Shown here one piece after another: positions 1 to 10,105 of a stretch of DNA of 64,000 bases. Origin of the DNA: Smallanthus sonchifolius (lineage: Eukaryota; Streptophyta; Magnoliopsida; Asterales; Asteraceae). Numbering within the stretch: the stretch's first letter is position 1; every line of letters starts with the position of its first letter. The DNA is taken from positions 77,879,001 through 77,943,000 of the forward strand of contig CM042018.1 of assembly GCA_023525975.1 (NCBI GenBank), given 5' to 3'. A program made the position numbers and the translations under genes. Below the pieces are notes generated by a model that ran no database searches, had not been told where the DNA came from, and was given only the letters and a program-made list of their open reading frames with translations.

Positions 1-645
1 GATTGTTGATCAACTCGTAAAAAGTCTTGTTGTGCCTCTTTACTACCAGAACTCTGTTTAAGACGTGACACACTGTATTAACTGCTTCTGCCCAGAAAGT
101 GACAGGAAGCTTTGCATCCGACAGCATAGTCCTTGCAGTCTCAATCAGTGTTCTGTTCTTCCGTTCAGCAACTCCATTTTGCTGAGGCGTGTACGGCGCA
201 CTGAATTCGTGATGGATCCCTTTCTTGAGACAGAAAAGCTCCATCAAATTATTCTTGAACTCAGTTCCGTTGTCGATCCTTATCATTCTAACTTTCAGCT
301 TGGAAAGAGATTCCAAGCTCAGGATCAAGTATTGAAGAATATCAGCAGTCTCGTCTTTAGTACCTAAAAAATGCACCCAAGAAAAACGTGAGAAATCATC
401 AGTTACAACCAGACAGAACGACTTACCTCCAATACTCCTGATACTTATGGGGCCAAACAGATCCATGTGTAATAGCTCCAAAGGGGTATCAATAGAGTTT
501 TGGAGCTTGGGTTTGTGAGACTTCCGTTGCTGTTTGCCCTTTTTACAAGTCATACAGTCATCTGCAATGGTAAACCTCAGCTTAGGAACCCCGGTTACCA
601 AACCGTTTCGGACAAGATGATTCATTTTACGATACGAAATATGTC
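1..645 (-). pseudogene. copia-1 integrase, catalytic core (partial)
   Basis: Read on the minus strand, this stretch is open from the D1 junction to the window edge. It starts with HISYRKM, which completes the HHCC zinc site begun at 2303 and is followed by CMTCKKGK. The core shows LLHMDLFGP (first Asp), TDDFSRFSW and PQQNGVAERKN (catalytic Glu region). Integrase inserts the cDNA copy into host DNA. The same domain in copia-2 has a premature stop at the PQQNG site; here that motif is intact. The frame joins exactly to the 2303-2769 block when D1 and one ATGTC copy are removed. Confidence 0.88.
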
Positions 646-2297
646 TGATATTGTGCGAAAGCACACGTCTTTATTCCTTTGTTTTAATGTGTTCTAAGTA
701 GTTTTATATTAGTTTTGAGTCAATTTTATGTACATTTGCGTCGTTGGTCTTATTTGTAGGAGCTCGGGAATATTAATGAAGAATACGTGAAGAAAACGAG
801 CGAAGAAACGAAGCCCGGAAAAGTCCAAAGATCAAAAGACAATTTGCTGAAATTTAGGTCTCTCGCGATACGCGAGAGACGAGTGTGATAATTCTCGCGG
901 TACGCGGGAAACTCCAGGAATCCGCCCGACTATTTTGGTCCTCGCGGTACGCGAGGATCCAGTAAACATTCTCTCGCGGTACGCGAGAGGGCCGTTTTCC
1001 GCAAAACCCTAATTTTCTAAATTAAAAAGATTTAAACGGCCATTATGAAAAAGAGTTCGATTCGAAGCCGTTCCAGGGAAGAAAAGAGGCGATTTTGAGC
1101 TTGGAAGTCAATTGAAGCTGAAGATTGAAGCTTTTGGATTCCGGGTTTGTGTAGTTGCATTCTAGGGTTTAAAGATTCAAACTTTATCTTTGATTTTATG
1201 TTTTGAACCTATGGATCTTGCTATTCACTTCTGTGTAGATGTTCTTAGTATGATTCTAGGCTAGATCATTGATCTACCTAGGTCAATATGATGATTATGT
1301 GTTAAAGTTTCGATTTTTATTCGGTTTTTGGATTTGAATGTTGGATTTATGATTTAGTAAAGGTTTGAGTTTGTTTATGTGTGATGTTAGTGCATGTTTA
1401 ATTCTGATTATGTGGTTGATTATGCTTTTCTGCGTTGATTGTGGTTGTCTGCCAGTTTGATCTTCGTTTCTGGTTCATAGACTTTAGGGTTTGTGAGTTA
1501 GAGTGGTGTCTAGACGTAGTAGCCATAGAAAACCTAGTTAATTACTGATTAGAAGTGAATGTGTGTCCTAGTTCAATACCCGAGAAGTGAGAATTAGTCG
1601 TTTAGTCTTCGTCATTAGGAATCCGAGTGTCAGCTGTCTGAGAGGAAGTTGGTATTAGGTGTCTAGTGATAGTTGCTATCCGAATCATAGTATCCATTCT
1701 AGAACTACCCCATGCATTCCTTGAGTGTATGGTAAGCGGTGAGACTGAGAAGTAATCCGTTTATTAGGGTACTTGTCATAGTAGGAAATACCCGAGAGGT
1801 GATCCGATCATCTGGTGAGTTAATATCCTTAGGTTGTCTTCTGGTCACATCCCGAGACCGAGAGTGATCGGGAATCCACTAGATATCTTTTAGGTGTTAT
1901 ATCTTTAGAAACCCAGATCCAACCTAGTTCCAAAACCGATAGAAGTTGAGCTTTACACATAGGATTCCGACCTAGGTAGTGACTTCTCCATTCTTGATTT
2001 CATCTTTAGTTTACTCTTGATAGCTTGAATTGTTCTTAGTTTATTGCATTCTTAGTTAATCTTTAGTGTAGTAAATCCCCCAAATTAATCATATTAAGTC
2101 CTAGTTGAGTCTAATTTAGTTATTCAGTGTCTTTTGGGTTCGATATCCGGACTTCGTTAGGCTATATTGCATTGATCGGTACACTTGCCGGTTGTGTGGT
2201 CTAGTTTTAGGTCGAGTCTAGGTTTTATAAATTTAAAGCTAGAGAGTCTAGATTAGGTTTTATTTGATAGTTTTTATAGACCGTCTGGACGACATCA
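646..2297 (+). mobile_element. D1: solo LTR of an Athila/Tat-like gypsy family
   Basis: A 1652-bp insertion starts TGATATTGTGCG, ends GACGACATCA and is flanked by perfect 5-bp duplications ATGTC (641-645 and 2298-2302). There are no coding regions, so it is a solo LTR left by LTR-LTR recombination. Its 3' end (TATAGACCG near CATCA) and its middle part match the LTR of gypsy-D at 63380-64000 and 58276-59106, which fixes the family and the plus orientation. It interrupts copia-1 integrase between the two His codons of the zinc site; removing it restores the frame seamlessly. Confidence 0.92.
858..989. repeat. Four CGCGRTACGCG palindromes in LTR D1
   Basis: Four short inverted repeats with a 3-base centre lie within 132 bp: 858-880 (arms GTCTCTCGCG and CGCGAGAGAC around ATA, perfect), about 892-910 (imperfect), 939-957 (TCCTCGCG and CGCGAGGA around GTA, perfect) and 971-989 (CTCTCGCG and CGCGAGAG around GTA, perfect). 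Outer arm bases differ between copies but stay complementary. They lie in the 5' third of the LTR, before an AT-rich stretch near 1020-1040 that could hold the promoter; I cannot place the TATA box with certainty. Confidence 0.9.
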
Positions 2298-2302
2298 ATG
2301 TC

Positions 2303-2769
2303 CGACTTTCCTATGCCACAAGATAGAGTCAAGTTCTGTTGCTTTTGTAAGCAAACAAGTAGCAACTGATGAGGTGGTTGTTGCAACGCTCATATCGATC
2401 TGATATGTGTCATTCGTTCTTGGTGCTCTCATCAGAATCCAGTCTTTGGGAACCTCAAAACCAGGTTTGAGAATCAGGCATTCTGACTTGTCAAACATCA
2501 CCGAGTATTCCTTATCACACATTTGGGAGACACTCAACAGGTTTATGCTTCAGCTGCTCGCAGAAGTTGACATTGTCAAAGCTGACACAACCGTTTGAAA
2601 CCACGCCTTGACACGTGATGCTGCCGCCTTTTTCTCCGACAAAGGCCACATAGCCGCCTCTGAACGGTTTAACATCTTGAAGCAGGGCCATGTTTCCTGT
2701 CATGTGCCTGGAACATCCACTATCTACATACCAGCGGTTAGAGATAGTACCCTTCGGACGTCCCTGCAC
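2303..2769 (-). pseudogene. copia-1 protease and pre-integrase region
   Basis: The block opens with WYVDSGCSRHMTGN, the copia aspartic protease active site (DSG), whose enzyme cuts the Gag-Pol polyprotein. It continues through GGYVAFVGEKGG and CEQLKH, then a single-base frameshift near 2530 moves the frame into LSVSQMCDKE and on to LWHRKVGH, the first half of the integrase HHCC site. D1 follows. The frame starts just after an acceptor-like AG at about 2764, downstream of the stop that ends the Gag reading frame at 2784. Confidence 0.85.
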
Positions 2770-2783
2770 GAGTCACAAAAGAA

Positions 2784-3689
2784 CTAGTTAGATTTGGAGA
2801 CCCAAGCCATTGTGGTCTTGGGTCGTCCGTCTTTCTCAAAATAAACTACTTCTTTCAAATCACAGTCATGATGACTGTTCAAAATTGATGAATCTTTGGA
2901 GGATTTGGGAACAGGAGATTGAGAACCTTTTACTTTCTTGTTCCAGGATCTCTTTTGATTCTTAACCAGAACAGGAGACTTTGGCTTAACCACAGCTGGT
3001 GAACTTTTGGAAGCTTCACCTGATTGAGCTTTAGTCAGCTGTTCCAGCTTTCTCAACCTCTTATTCCTTCTTCTTCTCTGTGGCTTAGAGAGTCTAGCCA
3101 TAGATTTCTCACCAGTAAGTGTACTACCAGATGTAGACACACGAGGTACAGCAGGTTGCTTTGCCTTTCTTGCAACATATGGTTTGGCCTTAGATTTGAT
3201 CTTTGGCTTTGCCATCGGTTGGACTGGTGGTTTCACCACATTTTTCTTTGGACATTTGGGAGATGGCTTCACTGGTGGCGACCTGGGGATAACAGCTGGT
3301 TGTGAAACAACTGGCCGTTTCCCTTGGTTCTTAGAAGGACAGTTCACAAAAATGTGACCAACCAAGCCACAGTGAAAACAGTTCCTCTTGTCTACATAAG
3401 TTCTCTTGTAAGGCTCATTGGATCTGGCCTTAGAAAACTCTCCATTATGAGCAGGAGGAGTTGGTTTCTGAACAGCAGTCTGAACCTTAACAATTTTATT
3501 TTTAGGAGTATAGTATTTTTCTAAATTTTCTTTGTAACCAAGACCAAAGTGAGCTGAAAAAGCCTGTTTCTTTACTTGGTTAAGGATTTTATACCCCCCA
3601 TAAAGCATTACCTTAAGTTTATCATTTGATTCAATGACATCAGGTTCAGTTAAAATGCAATTATCACCATTAGTGATAATGTTTTTTTG
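2784..3689 (-). pseudogene. copia-1 gag, C-terminal part with second zinc knuckle
   Basis: This open frame carries the knuckle CFHCGLVGHIFVNCP (C-x2-C-x4-H-x4-C) near 3360, followed by a long Lys/Pro/Ser-rich basic tail. It ends MAWV..SN and a TAG at 2784-2786. Zinc knuckles of Gag bind RNA. The same knuckle-less end with a stop at the same place occurs in copia-2 at 26966. Upstream the frame is shifted by one base in the A-tract at 3683-3689: reading one A fewer gives CILTEPD, which matches copia-2. The first methionine in the open frame is at 3608 but this is probably not a natural start. Confidence 0.82.
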
Positions 3690-4510
3690 ACTTTCTGTTC
3701 AGTCAACAACTCCTCAGATACTACTCCTTCAGGGCAAGAGTTAACAGACCCATCTTCAGAAGCAGTAACAAACTCCTCACTAGATGTGGAGTTAGCCTTA
3801 CTTGAGGAATCATCCTTCTTAGGGGAATCATCCTTATCAGAGGACTCATCTAGACAAGTGAGATCAATGTCTATTAAGCTATTGACAAACTTCCCGCTCA
3901 CTGGTGGAGGAATGGCATTTGTACCAAGACCTAGACCATTCATTTTCCTCACTGCAGATTCGTAGTGTTCCACCACAAAGCGAGAGTTTTTCAACTTCTC
4001 ATTTGTGCATTTTAATTGCAAGATCTCATTTTGCAGTTTGTTGATTTCATTGTTCCGTTTTTCCAACCCCTTATAAGCAATATCTAAGTGAAGCTGTTGA
4101 TCGCTCATTTTTAAAGAATACTCACGTTTTTCCTTTTTCAATGTTTCAATAGATTCTTTAAAACGTTTTTCATTTTCTTTATAGTTTAGAGTTGCCATAC
4201 TTAGGGGTTCGATTTTGTCTTGGAGTTTAGAGTTTTCAAGTTTTAGCCCTAGACACTTAGAACATGAAACAACAGAAAAGGGATTAGAATCTACCTCAGA
4301 TGATGAACTTGTTGCTTCTCCAATGGCCATGAGAGCAACAGTTGTGGTTGATTCTCCTTCATCAGCTACAAAATCTTCCTTTTCTTCAGCTTCCTTTACC
4401 TTCTCTGTAGCAGCAGTTTCCCTTCTCTCTGCTTCCATCATCTCCATGATCTCAGCCATGAGACCAACCTGTGTTTGTGCGATGATGGCATCCTCAAAAT
4501 GAACACCCAA
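3650..4510 (-). pseudogene. copia-1 gag, middle coiled-coil region
   Basis: This frame continues the gag polyprotein. It has an acidic, Glu/Ala-rich start, a single CSKCLGLK motif and then about 130 residues of heptad-like sequence rich in Lys, Glu and Leu, which predicts a coiled coil. A Ser/Asp-rich segment follows. The frame closes through the A-tract frameshift at 3683-3689. Copia-2 has the matching region at 27533-28030. The preceding gag block ends in a TGA at about 4616 in the same frame, which I read as a mutation. Confidence 0.8.
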
Positions 4511-4615
4511 GTCAAAGCTTTCGTCCTGTTGGGTTACCAGTGCATTGGACGTTCCACCTAGGCTTTGATTGTGGTGGTTTGGATTGTTTTGGCCATGGCT
4601 GTTTCCTTGGCTGGG

Positions 4616-5878
4616 TCAGGTAAAACCAGAGGCAGGTGCTCTGTCTTTCTGACACTCACGAGCAAAGTGTCCATAGTTCAGACACTTGTAGCATTTGGCC
4701 TTGGATTTGTCAAACCCGACCTTGGCATTAGGATGCCCCCCAATAAACTTTCTTCCTGTTCTGTTCAGGAAACACTTGGCTCTCCTCAATAACATGGCCA
4801 TATTCCATTGAATATCCATGTCCTCCATGTCATCAGGACCCACTTGATTAAAATCTTCTTCAATCATCTCTGGATCAGTAAGCTTGCCACCTATGAAGTT
4901 TTCATATGCAAGCATGCAAGATGAGAATAATGCTACATGATCTTCAGCTATTCTGGCTATAGCTGAGTTGTTAGTTAAAGACGTAGCAGGAGGATTTCTT
5001 GAGGTATTTTGATGATTAGATCCCAACCCTGATCCTGAAGCATAGCAAGCATGACTACCACACCCAGTTGAGTGGTCTTCTTCAGTAGGATTTCCAGTGA
5101 AGAGGGCGATTCCAGAGCCAGATGACTTGGATGTGGAAGTCGTCCCATGATACATAGAAGGGTCTTGTATCTGGGGTCTTCTAGAGCTCTCCTTTCTTTT
5201 CAAGTTCATGTCATGAACTTGAACCTTTCCTATTGCTTCTTCAACTGTCAGCTCATAGAACTTAGGATTTTCCCTCATCAGGGTTGTGTACATCTCAAAT
5301 TTGGGTGGTAAGACATCCAAGAACTTTTCCACCATCTCTTCATCTGGATACTTGAGGTCAAAAGCATTCAACTCAGTCTGTAAATGATAGAACCTAGAGA
5401 TGAGGTCATCTAAAGATTCGTTCTCAAAGAATCTGAAACACTCATATTGCTTTCTGAGAAGATCCCGCTTACTCTTCTTGATGTCACTATTTCCTTCGAA
5501 TCTCTTCTGTAAGGCTTTCCAGAGATCCTTAGAATTGTCATACCCTCGGAAACTGTGGAACAATTCCCGAGTTAACGCCATAGTGATCGAGCCAAGTGCC
5601 TTCTTTTCTCGATCATAAGCTTTCTTTTCTTCGTCAGAAAGCTTAGAGATAGGCTTGGGCAATTCATCATCAAGATAAATGTGTGTGGGATGCTTATATC
5701 CCTCAAGGATTGGTATCCATAATGATGAGTCGGTATATGAAATGTAGTGCTCGAAACGTGCTTTCCAATTAGAATAATCGTTCATGTTCAGCAACTTTGG
5801 TGGTTTCTGTGGTGTACCGATCTCATTATCATAATTTAACATGTTTCCCAAATTCTGATGATTCGACATAGTGAACAC
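4616..5878 (-). pseudogene. copia-1 gag, N-terminal capsid region and zinc knuckle
   Basis: This 420-codon frame starts MFTMSNHQNLG, about 575 bp inside the 5' LTR. It has the copia gag fold signature: PPKLLNMNDYSNWKARFE, LWKALQKRFEG, ENESLDDLISRFYHL and LDVLPPKFE. Near the end is the zinc knuckle CYKCLNYGHFAREC. Gag forms the virus-like particle and packages RNA. It is the best preserved gag in the window, open over its full capsid part. It is homologous to copia-2 gag at 28221-29697. Confidence 0.9.
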
Positions 5879-5904
5879 TTAGTCAAATTTCAGAAAAATC
5901 AGAC

Positions 5905-6140
5905 ACAGCTGCGCACTTGACTTTGGCCTTGCGCACTTGAGAAATGGTCTTGCGTATTTATATTTGCTCTTGCGTACTTGTAAGTACGCAGGAGTAGATG
6001 TAAGTACGCAGGATATAACTTAAGTTCGCACAAGTTCAATCTTGCGCACTTGTAAGTACGCAGGAGATAACTCTTGCGTATTTAGTAAGTACGCAGAAAC
6101 CTGTACTTTTTGCCAGAAATGGTAAGTACGCAGGACACCT
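5905..6140. repeat. Palindrome array in copia-1 5' untranslated region
   Basis: The leader between LTR and gag holds many copies of GCGTACTT/AAGTACGC and GCGCACTT half-sites. A perfect one lies at 5971-5990: arms TGCGTACTT and AAGTACGCA around GT. Others near 6040-6060 and 6078-6100 are imperfect. The same motif fills the U3 part of the LTR. No coding frame crosses this stretch. Confidence 0.85.
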
Positions 6141-6441
6141 TTTCAACAACTTTCACCAAACTTTTTCGGTCGCCTGAAACTCGCCGGAGATGGTAAAAAT
6201 TAGTCTGATGATTAATGTAAATGAGCCAAAGGGTCAGAAACTTGTTTCTAACCAACCTTTGATGCTCAAATAACTCAAATACACAGCAAAAATTGGTTTT
6301 TGAGAGATTTTTGCTTCTAAAAAAGTGCTCAAGAGCTACCCCTTTTTTATCACAAAAATCAACAAAAATACCTCTTTTTGCTTGTAAAACTCAGTAAAAA
6401 CGTCTCCAAACTCACTTACAACACTCGAATTCAAGAGCAAT

Positions 6442-6454
6442 GCTCTGATACCAC
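6442..6454 (-). other. copia-1 primer binding site
   Basis: Read on the minus strand, the sequence one base inside the LTR is TGGTATCAGAGCA, the complement of the 3' end of initiator methionine tRNA, the usual primer for plant copia reverse transcription. It proves the minus orientation and marks the LTR boundary at 6456. Confidence 0.93.
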
Positions 6455-6455
6455 T

Positions 6456-6980
6456 TGTAGGTCCCTTCGTGTGTGTCGGATCGTTGCATGCAAGTGGTCT
6501 ACTATTCGGACCGGGTGCGAAATACCCGTGACTAGGCGGAGAGTCTAACTAAAACAAAGTAAGCCAACACGAGAGTCACAATAAAAGCTCTTTCTATTAT
6601 AAACACTCGACGGTTATAGAGATAATACAAATTGCGTACTTAACAAACTGAGTTCGTCTAAGATATGAGTTCTGCATACTTATCAACTGTGAACCAAACC
6701 TATTTATACAGACCTGATGCCTGCGTACTTAGCAAGTGCGCAGGACCAAATGCTCTTGCGTACTTAGCAAGTACGCATGGGTCTTCCTGCGTAGTTGCTA
6801 AGTACGCAGGAGCTTTCTCCTGCGCACATGTAAGTGCGCAAAACACTTAGAAGAAATGCAACATACACTATATAAAAGTAAATACAACTCGATAAACTAT
6901 TACATAACGACTCTTACAAACAAAGACAAATTACAGACATTAGAAATACAAACTAAGACTCTATCCAGAGTGTTGTCACA
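6456..6980 (-). repeat. copia-1 5' LTR
   Basis: On the plus strand the LTR reads from TGTAGGTCCC to TGTTGTCACA, with the PBS on its left. The left end matches copia-2 LTRs (TGTAGGTCC). The right end is placed by analogy with copia-2 and by the CA terminus, so it is less certain; the other target duplication is outside the window. A TATA box (TATAAATAG, minus strand) lies at 6700-6709. Upstream of it, at 6719-6842, are four palindromes, including the perfect 6757-6777 (arms TGCGTACTT and AAGTACGCA around AGC). Confidence 0.8.
6719..6842. promoter_or_regulatory. U3 palindrome cluster of copia-1
   Basis: Four inverted repeats spaced about 30 bp apart begin roughly 10 bp upstream of the TATA box in the direction of transcription. 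They are perfect at 6757-6777; the one at about 6822-6841 uses GCGCAC/GTGCGC instead of GCGTAC/GTACGC, a paired change. The position suggests an enhancer or repressor site for a dimeric DNA-binding protein. That role is inferred; only the symmetry and the position are seen. Confidence 0.7.
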
Positions 6981-7672
6981 GGAAAGTGCATCAACAAACG
7001 CAAACGAACACAAACGAACATTTACAAACACAAAGGAACCCAAACGAACACAAATTCATTTCATAATAAAATTAACATTTTTATCTCAAATTAACATTAC
7101 ACAAAATCCGGCCACGAAAAATAAATATGAATTACTTGACAATTGACATGTTATCTCAACGTACTTGACATTATTATCACAAATACAATTAACAAATATT
7201 TTTAATTTATAAAATAGATAATCTATTTATGTGATATTTTGAATTTTAATATTTTATTATTTCAATTTAAAACTATTTTTTTATACGGCATGAATGTCAC
7301 GAAAGCAAATCTGTGCTTGTTGCATAGATCTGTTAATTATTATTTTAATATAACTTTTTAACTTTTAATTTTATATATACCTTTTTATATTTATAGTTAA
7401 AAATTAAAGTCAATAATATAAAAATATAAAATATAAAAATCTTTAAAGACCGAACGAACATGAACGAACACAAATAAACATAAACAAACGAACATAAATT
7501 AATACATTATCGGACGTTCACGAAAATAAATGAAAGAAAACAATCTCTGTTCATGTTCGTTCATTTAACTAAACGAACGAAATTTCTTTTTCATTTTCGT
7601 TCATTTATTAAACGAACTTTCTGTCGAACGGTTCATGAACTGTTCGCTGAACGTTCGGTTCGTTTGTAGCCT
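6981..7672. repeat. AT-rich tract with AACGAACA-type repeats
   Basis: About 690 bp without a coding region. Two clusters of AACGAACA and its complement TGTTCGTT lie at 6995-7065 and 7445-7660, in opposite strands relative to each other in the second cluster. Between them is very AT-rich sequence. This type of degenerate GAAC/GTTC repeat is scattered in plant genomes, but I cannot assign it to an element. Its right edge abuts a truncated LTR of element F. Confidence 0.6.
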
Positions 7673-7815
7673 AACTATACTAATCTTAACCCAACTCAAA
7701 CAATATTAAATAATCAAATAAATAAACCAACTCAATCATAGTCTAATACGAACTCAACCAAATAATTAATAAACTAATATTAATAATTATTTATTTAATC
7801 AAGATTAAACCTTAA
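7673..7815 (-). repeat. Element F 3' LTR, truncated
   Basis: This segment matches the last 140 bp of the 9347-9603 LTR with several substitutions. It is followed on its right by the polypurine tract at about 7816-7828. The outer end is missing; AACGAAC repeats begin instead. Confidence 0.7.
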
Positions 7816-7852
7816 TTCTCCCCCTCCATCTTGATATGGACCCATTGACTCA

Positions 7853-8356
7853 TCAAAACAATCTTGGCTCGTCGTCCCCTTCGACTAAGTTAGACGCTTC
7901 CCCATTTTCTTTCAAATCAGGACAGTCATATGCAAAATGTTCGGTTCTTCCACACTCATAACAGCTTAAGTTTCTTTTGAAATATCCTCGACCATAACCT
8001 CTTCCCATGTCTAACTCCTCTTCCTCGACCAGGAAATTCCCGAAATTCACGACCCTCGTCCTTGGGAATTTCTTGATTATCTCCTTCATTGTCTTCCTTA
8101 TTATCCATACGAGATCCATTATCTCATCCTCGGTTATTGTAACCACGCCCCCTTCCTCTTTGCCTATTACTAACATTACCTCTACTTTGATTATTTAAAC
8201 TAGGAAACAATAGTTTACCTTGATCTTCTTTTTTCTCATATTGACTTCTAAATCGTTCTTCGTAGGCTTTCAACATCCCAACGGCTTCCTCAAATGACAT
8301 AGAATCAATCTTCGAATACTGTTCGATAGTAGCTACGATTTGTAGGTACTTCTTCA
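7853..8356 (-). pseudogene. Element F gag remnant with zinc knuckle
   Basis: Two overlapping frames give a gag C-terminus: IEQYSKIDSMSFEEAVGMLK (capsid-type helix), a Gly/Arg-rich RGRGRGYNNRG segment, then a knuckle CYECGRTEHFAYDCP. The join at about 8130 needs a frameshift. The N-terminal half is absent; a GGTACC-rich insert starts exactly where the coding match stops. It looks like the UBN2-type gag of plant copia elements. Confidence 0.72.
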
Positions 8357-8632
8357 TTAGGGATGAGCATTTGGTACCGAGTATCGGTACAGATACCGCT
8401 ACCGTACCGATATATTCAGTACCGGTATCGGTACCCACTTTTATATAAATTCGGTACCGGTATTTTCGGTACCGGTATTTTCGGTACCGATACCATTTAG
8501 AGATGAACATTTTGTAACAAGTACCGGTACCGTACCGATGAACTCGTTACCCGTATCGGTACCCACTTGTCCATAAAATTGTTACCCGTATTTTCGTTCA
8601 AGAATACCGGTACCGAATTTGCTCTTGTCATA
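8357..8632. mobile_element. GGTACC-rich MITE-like insertion
   Basis: The segment starts TAGGGATGAGCATTTGGTACC, has a second near-direct start TAGAGATGAACATTTTG at 8497, and ends GGTACCGAATTTGCTC, an imperfect inverted copy of the start. It is filled with GGTACC and GGTATCGGTACC units, so the middle is highly self-complementary. It has no coding capacity. The ends recall hAT-type MITEs, but I see no clear target duplication. Confidence 0.55.
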
Positions 8633-9346
8633 TTTATTTTTCACACCTAAATTCTCTACCCTTTCTTCGTTCCACTTAATCACATAAATTCTTTTCCATT
8701 TGTTCACACAGAACTTATCTTCCTTAGTTCACGCATAACTCTTCTACTTAGTTCACACATAACTCTCTCCCTTGGCTCACACACAACTCGATCTTCTTGG
8801 CTCATACAGAACCTCTCCTTGGTCTCGAACTTGGCTCACTTAGAACCCTTTGATCTTCTGTTCTTCCTTTTCTTTTCGATAAAATAAGTCATGAATTTCT
8901 TCACCTGCTTGGTTGTGTGTTTCATTATAATTCACGAGGGTACTAGGTTGCTTTTTTTTCTTCATTAACTACGGCCGTAATCCTTCACGAGTGTGCTTCT
9001 TTCTTGAATTAATGACTCACTTGGTTTCCTTCTTGCTTCGATTTTTTTTCTTCTCGACAGTAACCTTCCAGCAGCCTGCCAAGTTGGTTGCTCGGTTCTT
9101 ATTTCTTTGATAAAGCCGAGAAAAGCCACCGCTCCTCCCATTTTTCTTTTTTTCTTTGAACGTGACTCTTATTTGCCGTCTGTTTTCTTTCTTGATTTGT
9201 GCAACCATCACCTAAAAAGGTGTCCCTTGATCAGGTCAGTCGCACCACTCAAGTTACGATCTTGAATGAGATTATCGCTCCCCACACGACTTGATCCGGT
9301 TAGTCTTGTCTTCTCGGTCTGTTTTTCTCGAAGCTCTAATATCAAT

Positions 9347-9603
9347 TGTTGGACAATTGGATCAAACTTAAACAATAAAACACCGATTGATCAGAAATAC
9401 TGACACTTTTATTAATATCAAAGGACCACACATACAAAGATCCCTTAACCCTTTATTTATACTAAACTTATACTAATCCTAACACAACTTAAACACTATT
9501 AAATAATCAAATAAATAAACCAACTCAGTCATAGTCTAATACGAAACCAAACAATTAATAAACTAATATTAATAATTATTTATTTAATAAGATTAAACCT
9601 TCA
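9347..9603 (-). repeat. Element F 5' LTR
   Basis: A 257-bp LTR from TGTTGGACAATTGG to AAACCTTCA on the plus strand. A primer site lies immediately on its left (minus strand TTGATATTAGAGC, 9333-9345). It contains a plausible minus-strand TATA region in CTTTATTTATACT near 9451-9463. Confidence 0.72.
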
Positions 9604-9630
9604 AGAAAAGTAAGAATTAAGTAGATGTAA

Positions 9631-10090
9631 TGTTGTAATATTCGAGTGTGATTAGTTAGTTGTGTTTAAGATTTTAAATGTGTAAATTCAATCATGTTGT
9701 GTAAGACTCATTATTATTATGTGGTCATTATTTTTATTTATTTATTATTGATCATTGACCTAAATACCCCTATGACTATGTGTTAGTTATTCGATGAACA
9801 TAATTACCCTTACTGTCATAAATAGTGTTTCCTCTTGGGTGTATAAATAGAGATCATTAGGCAGAGATTAAAGGTTGTTGAATACCACATAACTCACGAA
9901 TTCTCTCTAGAATCTGTAACCTTCTCTGTCTCTCTAAACCATGAGAATCATCTCACCTTAGCCATCCTTACGGTATATTCTAAATGAGAACCTGATCATC
10001 ATCAAGATCATGACGACTTCCCTCTGCAATGTTAGGTAAATATTTATTATTAATCTTGTTTTCCCTTACATGTTAAAAAACTGATCAACA
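9631..10090 (+). repeat. copia-3 5' LTR
   Basis: The LTR runs from TGTTGTAATATTCG to CTGATCAACA and is followed after two bases by TGGTATCAGAGCC. A good TATA box (TATAAATAG) lies at 9842-9850. The start is chosen from the TGTTG/CAACA terminal symmetry, so it could be off by a few bases. Unlike other LTRs in the window, no palindrome cluster lies upstream of the TATA box. Confidence 0.78.
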
Positions 10091-10092
10091 TG

Positions 10093-10105
10093 TGGTATCA
10101 GAGCC
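10093..10105 (+). other. copia-3 primer binding site
   Basis: TGGTATCAGAGCC is complementary to the 3' end of initiator Met tRNA and sits two bases inside the 5' LTR. Confidence 0.93.

Larger units (their letters stand above)
1..6980 (-). mobile_element. copia-1: SIRE-like Ty1/copia retrotransposon, 5' portion
   Basis: This minus-strand copia element runs from its 5' LTR (6456-6980) leftwards through gag, protease and the start of integrase, and leaves the window at base 1. Its reverse transcriptase, RNase H and 3' LTR are therefore not visible. The long gag with two zinc knuckles, the coiled-coil middle part and the 5' untranslated region full of palindromes match copia-2 (17693-30713) piece by piece, so I place both in the SIRE/Maximus lineage. 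Few lesions are visible: one in-frame TGA, single-base frameshifts and solo LTR D1. It is probably fairly young but inactive. Confidence 0.9.
7673..9603 (-). mobile_element. F: non-autonomous copia-like element with gag remnant
   Basis: A minus-strand element with its 5' LTR at 9347-9603 and a shortened 3' LTR at 7673-7815. The two share about 140 bp, ending in a long TTTATTTAAT..AAACCTT segment. A polypurine tract (minus GGAGGGGGAGAA) lies next to the 3' LTR, and a primer site TTGATATTAGAGC next to the 5' LTR. Only a gag fragment is inside, with no pol, so the copy could move only with proteins from elsewhere. From 8633 to 9346 I see T/C-rich sequence with repeated GGCTCACAC..ACTC-like phrases and no gene. 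Confidence 0.72.

Noticed and set aside
3024..3305. Plus-strand frames opposite copia-1 gag (also 4215-4502, 25873-26070)
   Set aside because: They are antisense shadows of gag or integrase coding sequence without own motifs.
5905..6842. GCGTACTT/AAGTACGC palindromes as a CRISPR array
   Set aside because: Spacing is irregular, spacers are short and related, the units are palindromes in LTR and leader of a plant retrotransposon, and no cas genes exist.
9017..9211. Lys/Arg-rich 64-codon minus-strand frame in element F
   Set aside because: Low complexity from TTTCTT-rich text; not homologous to gag or other element proteins.
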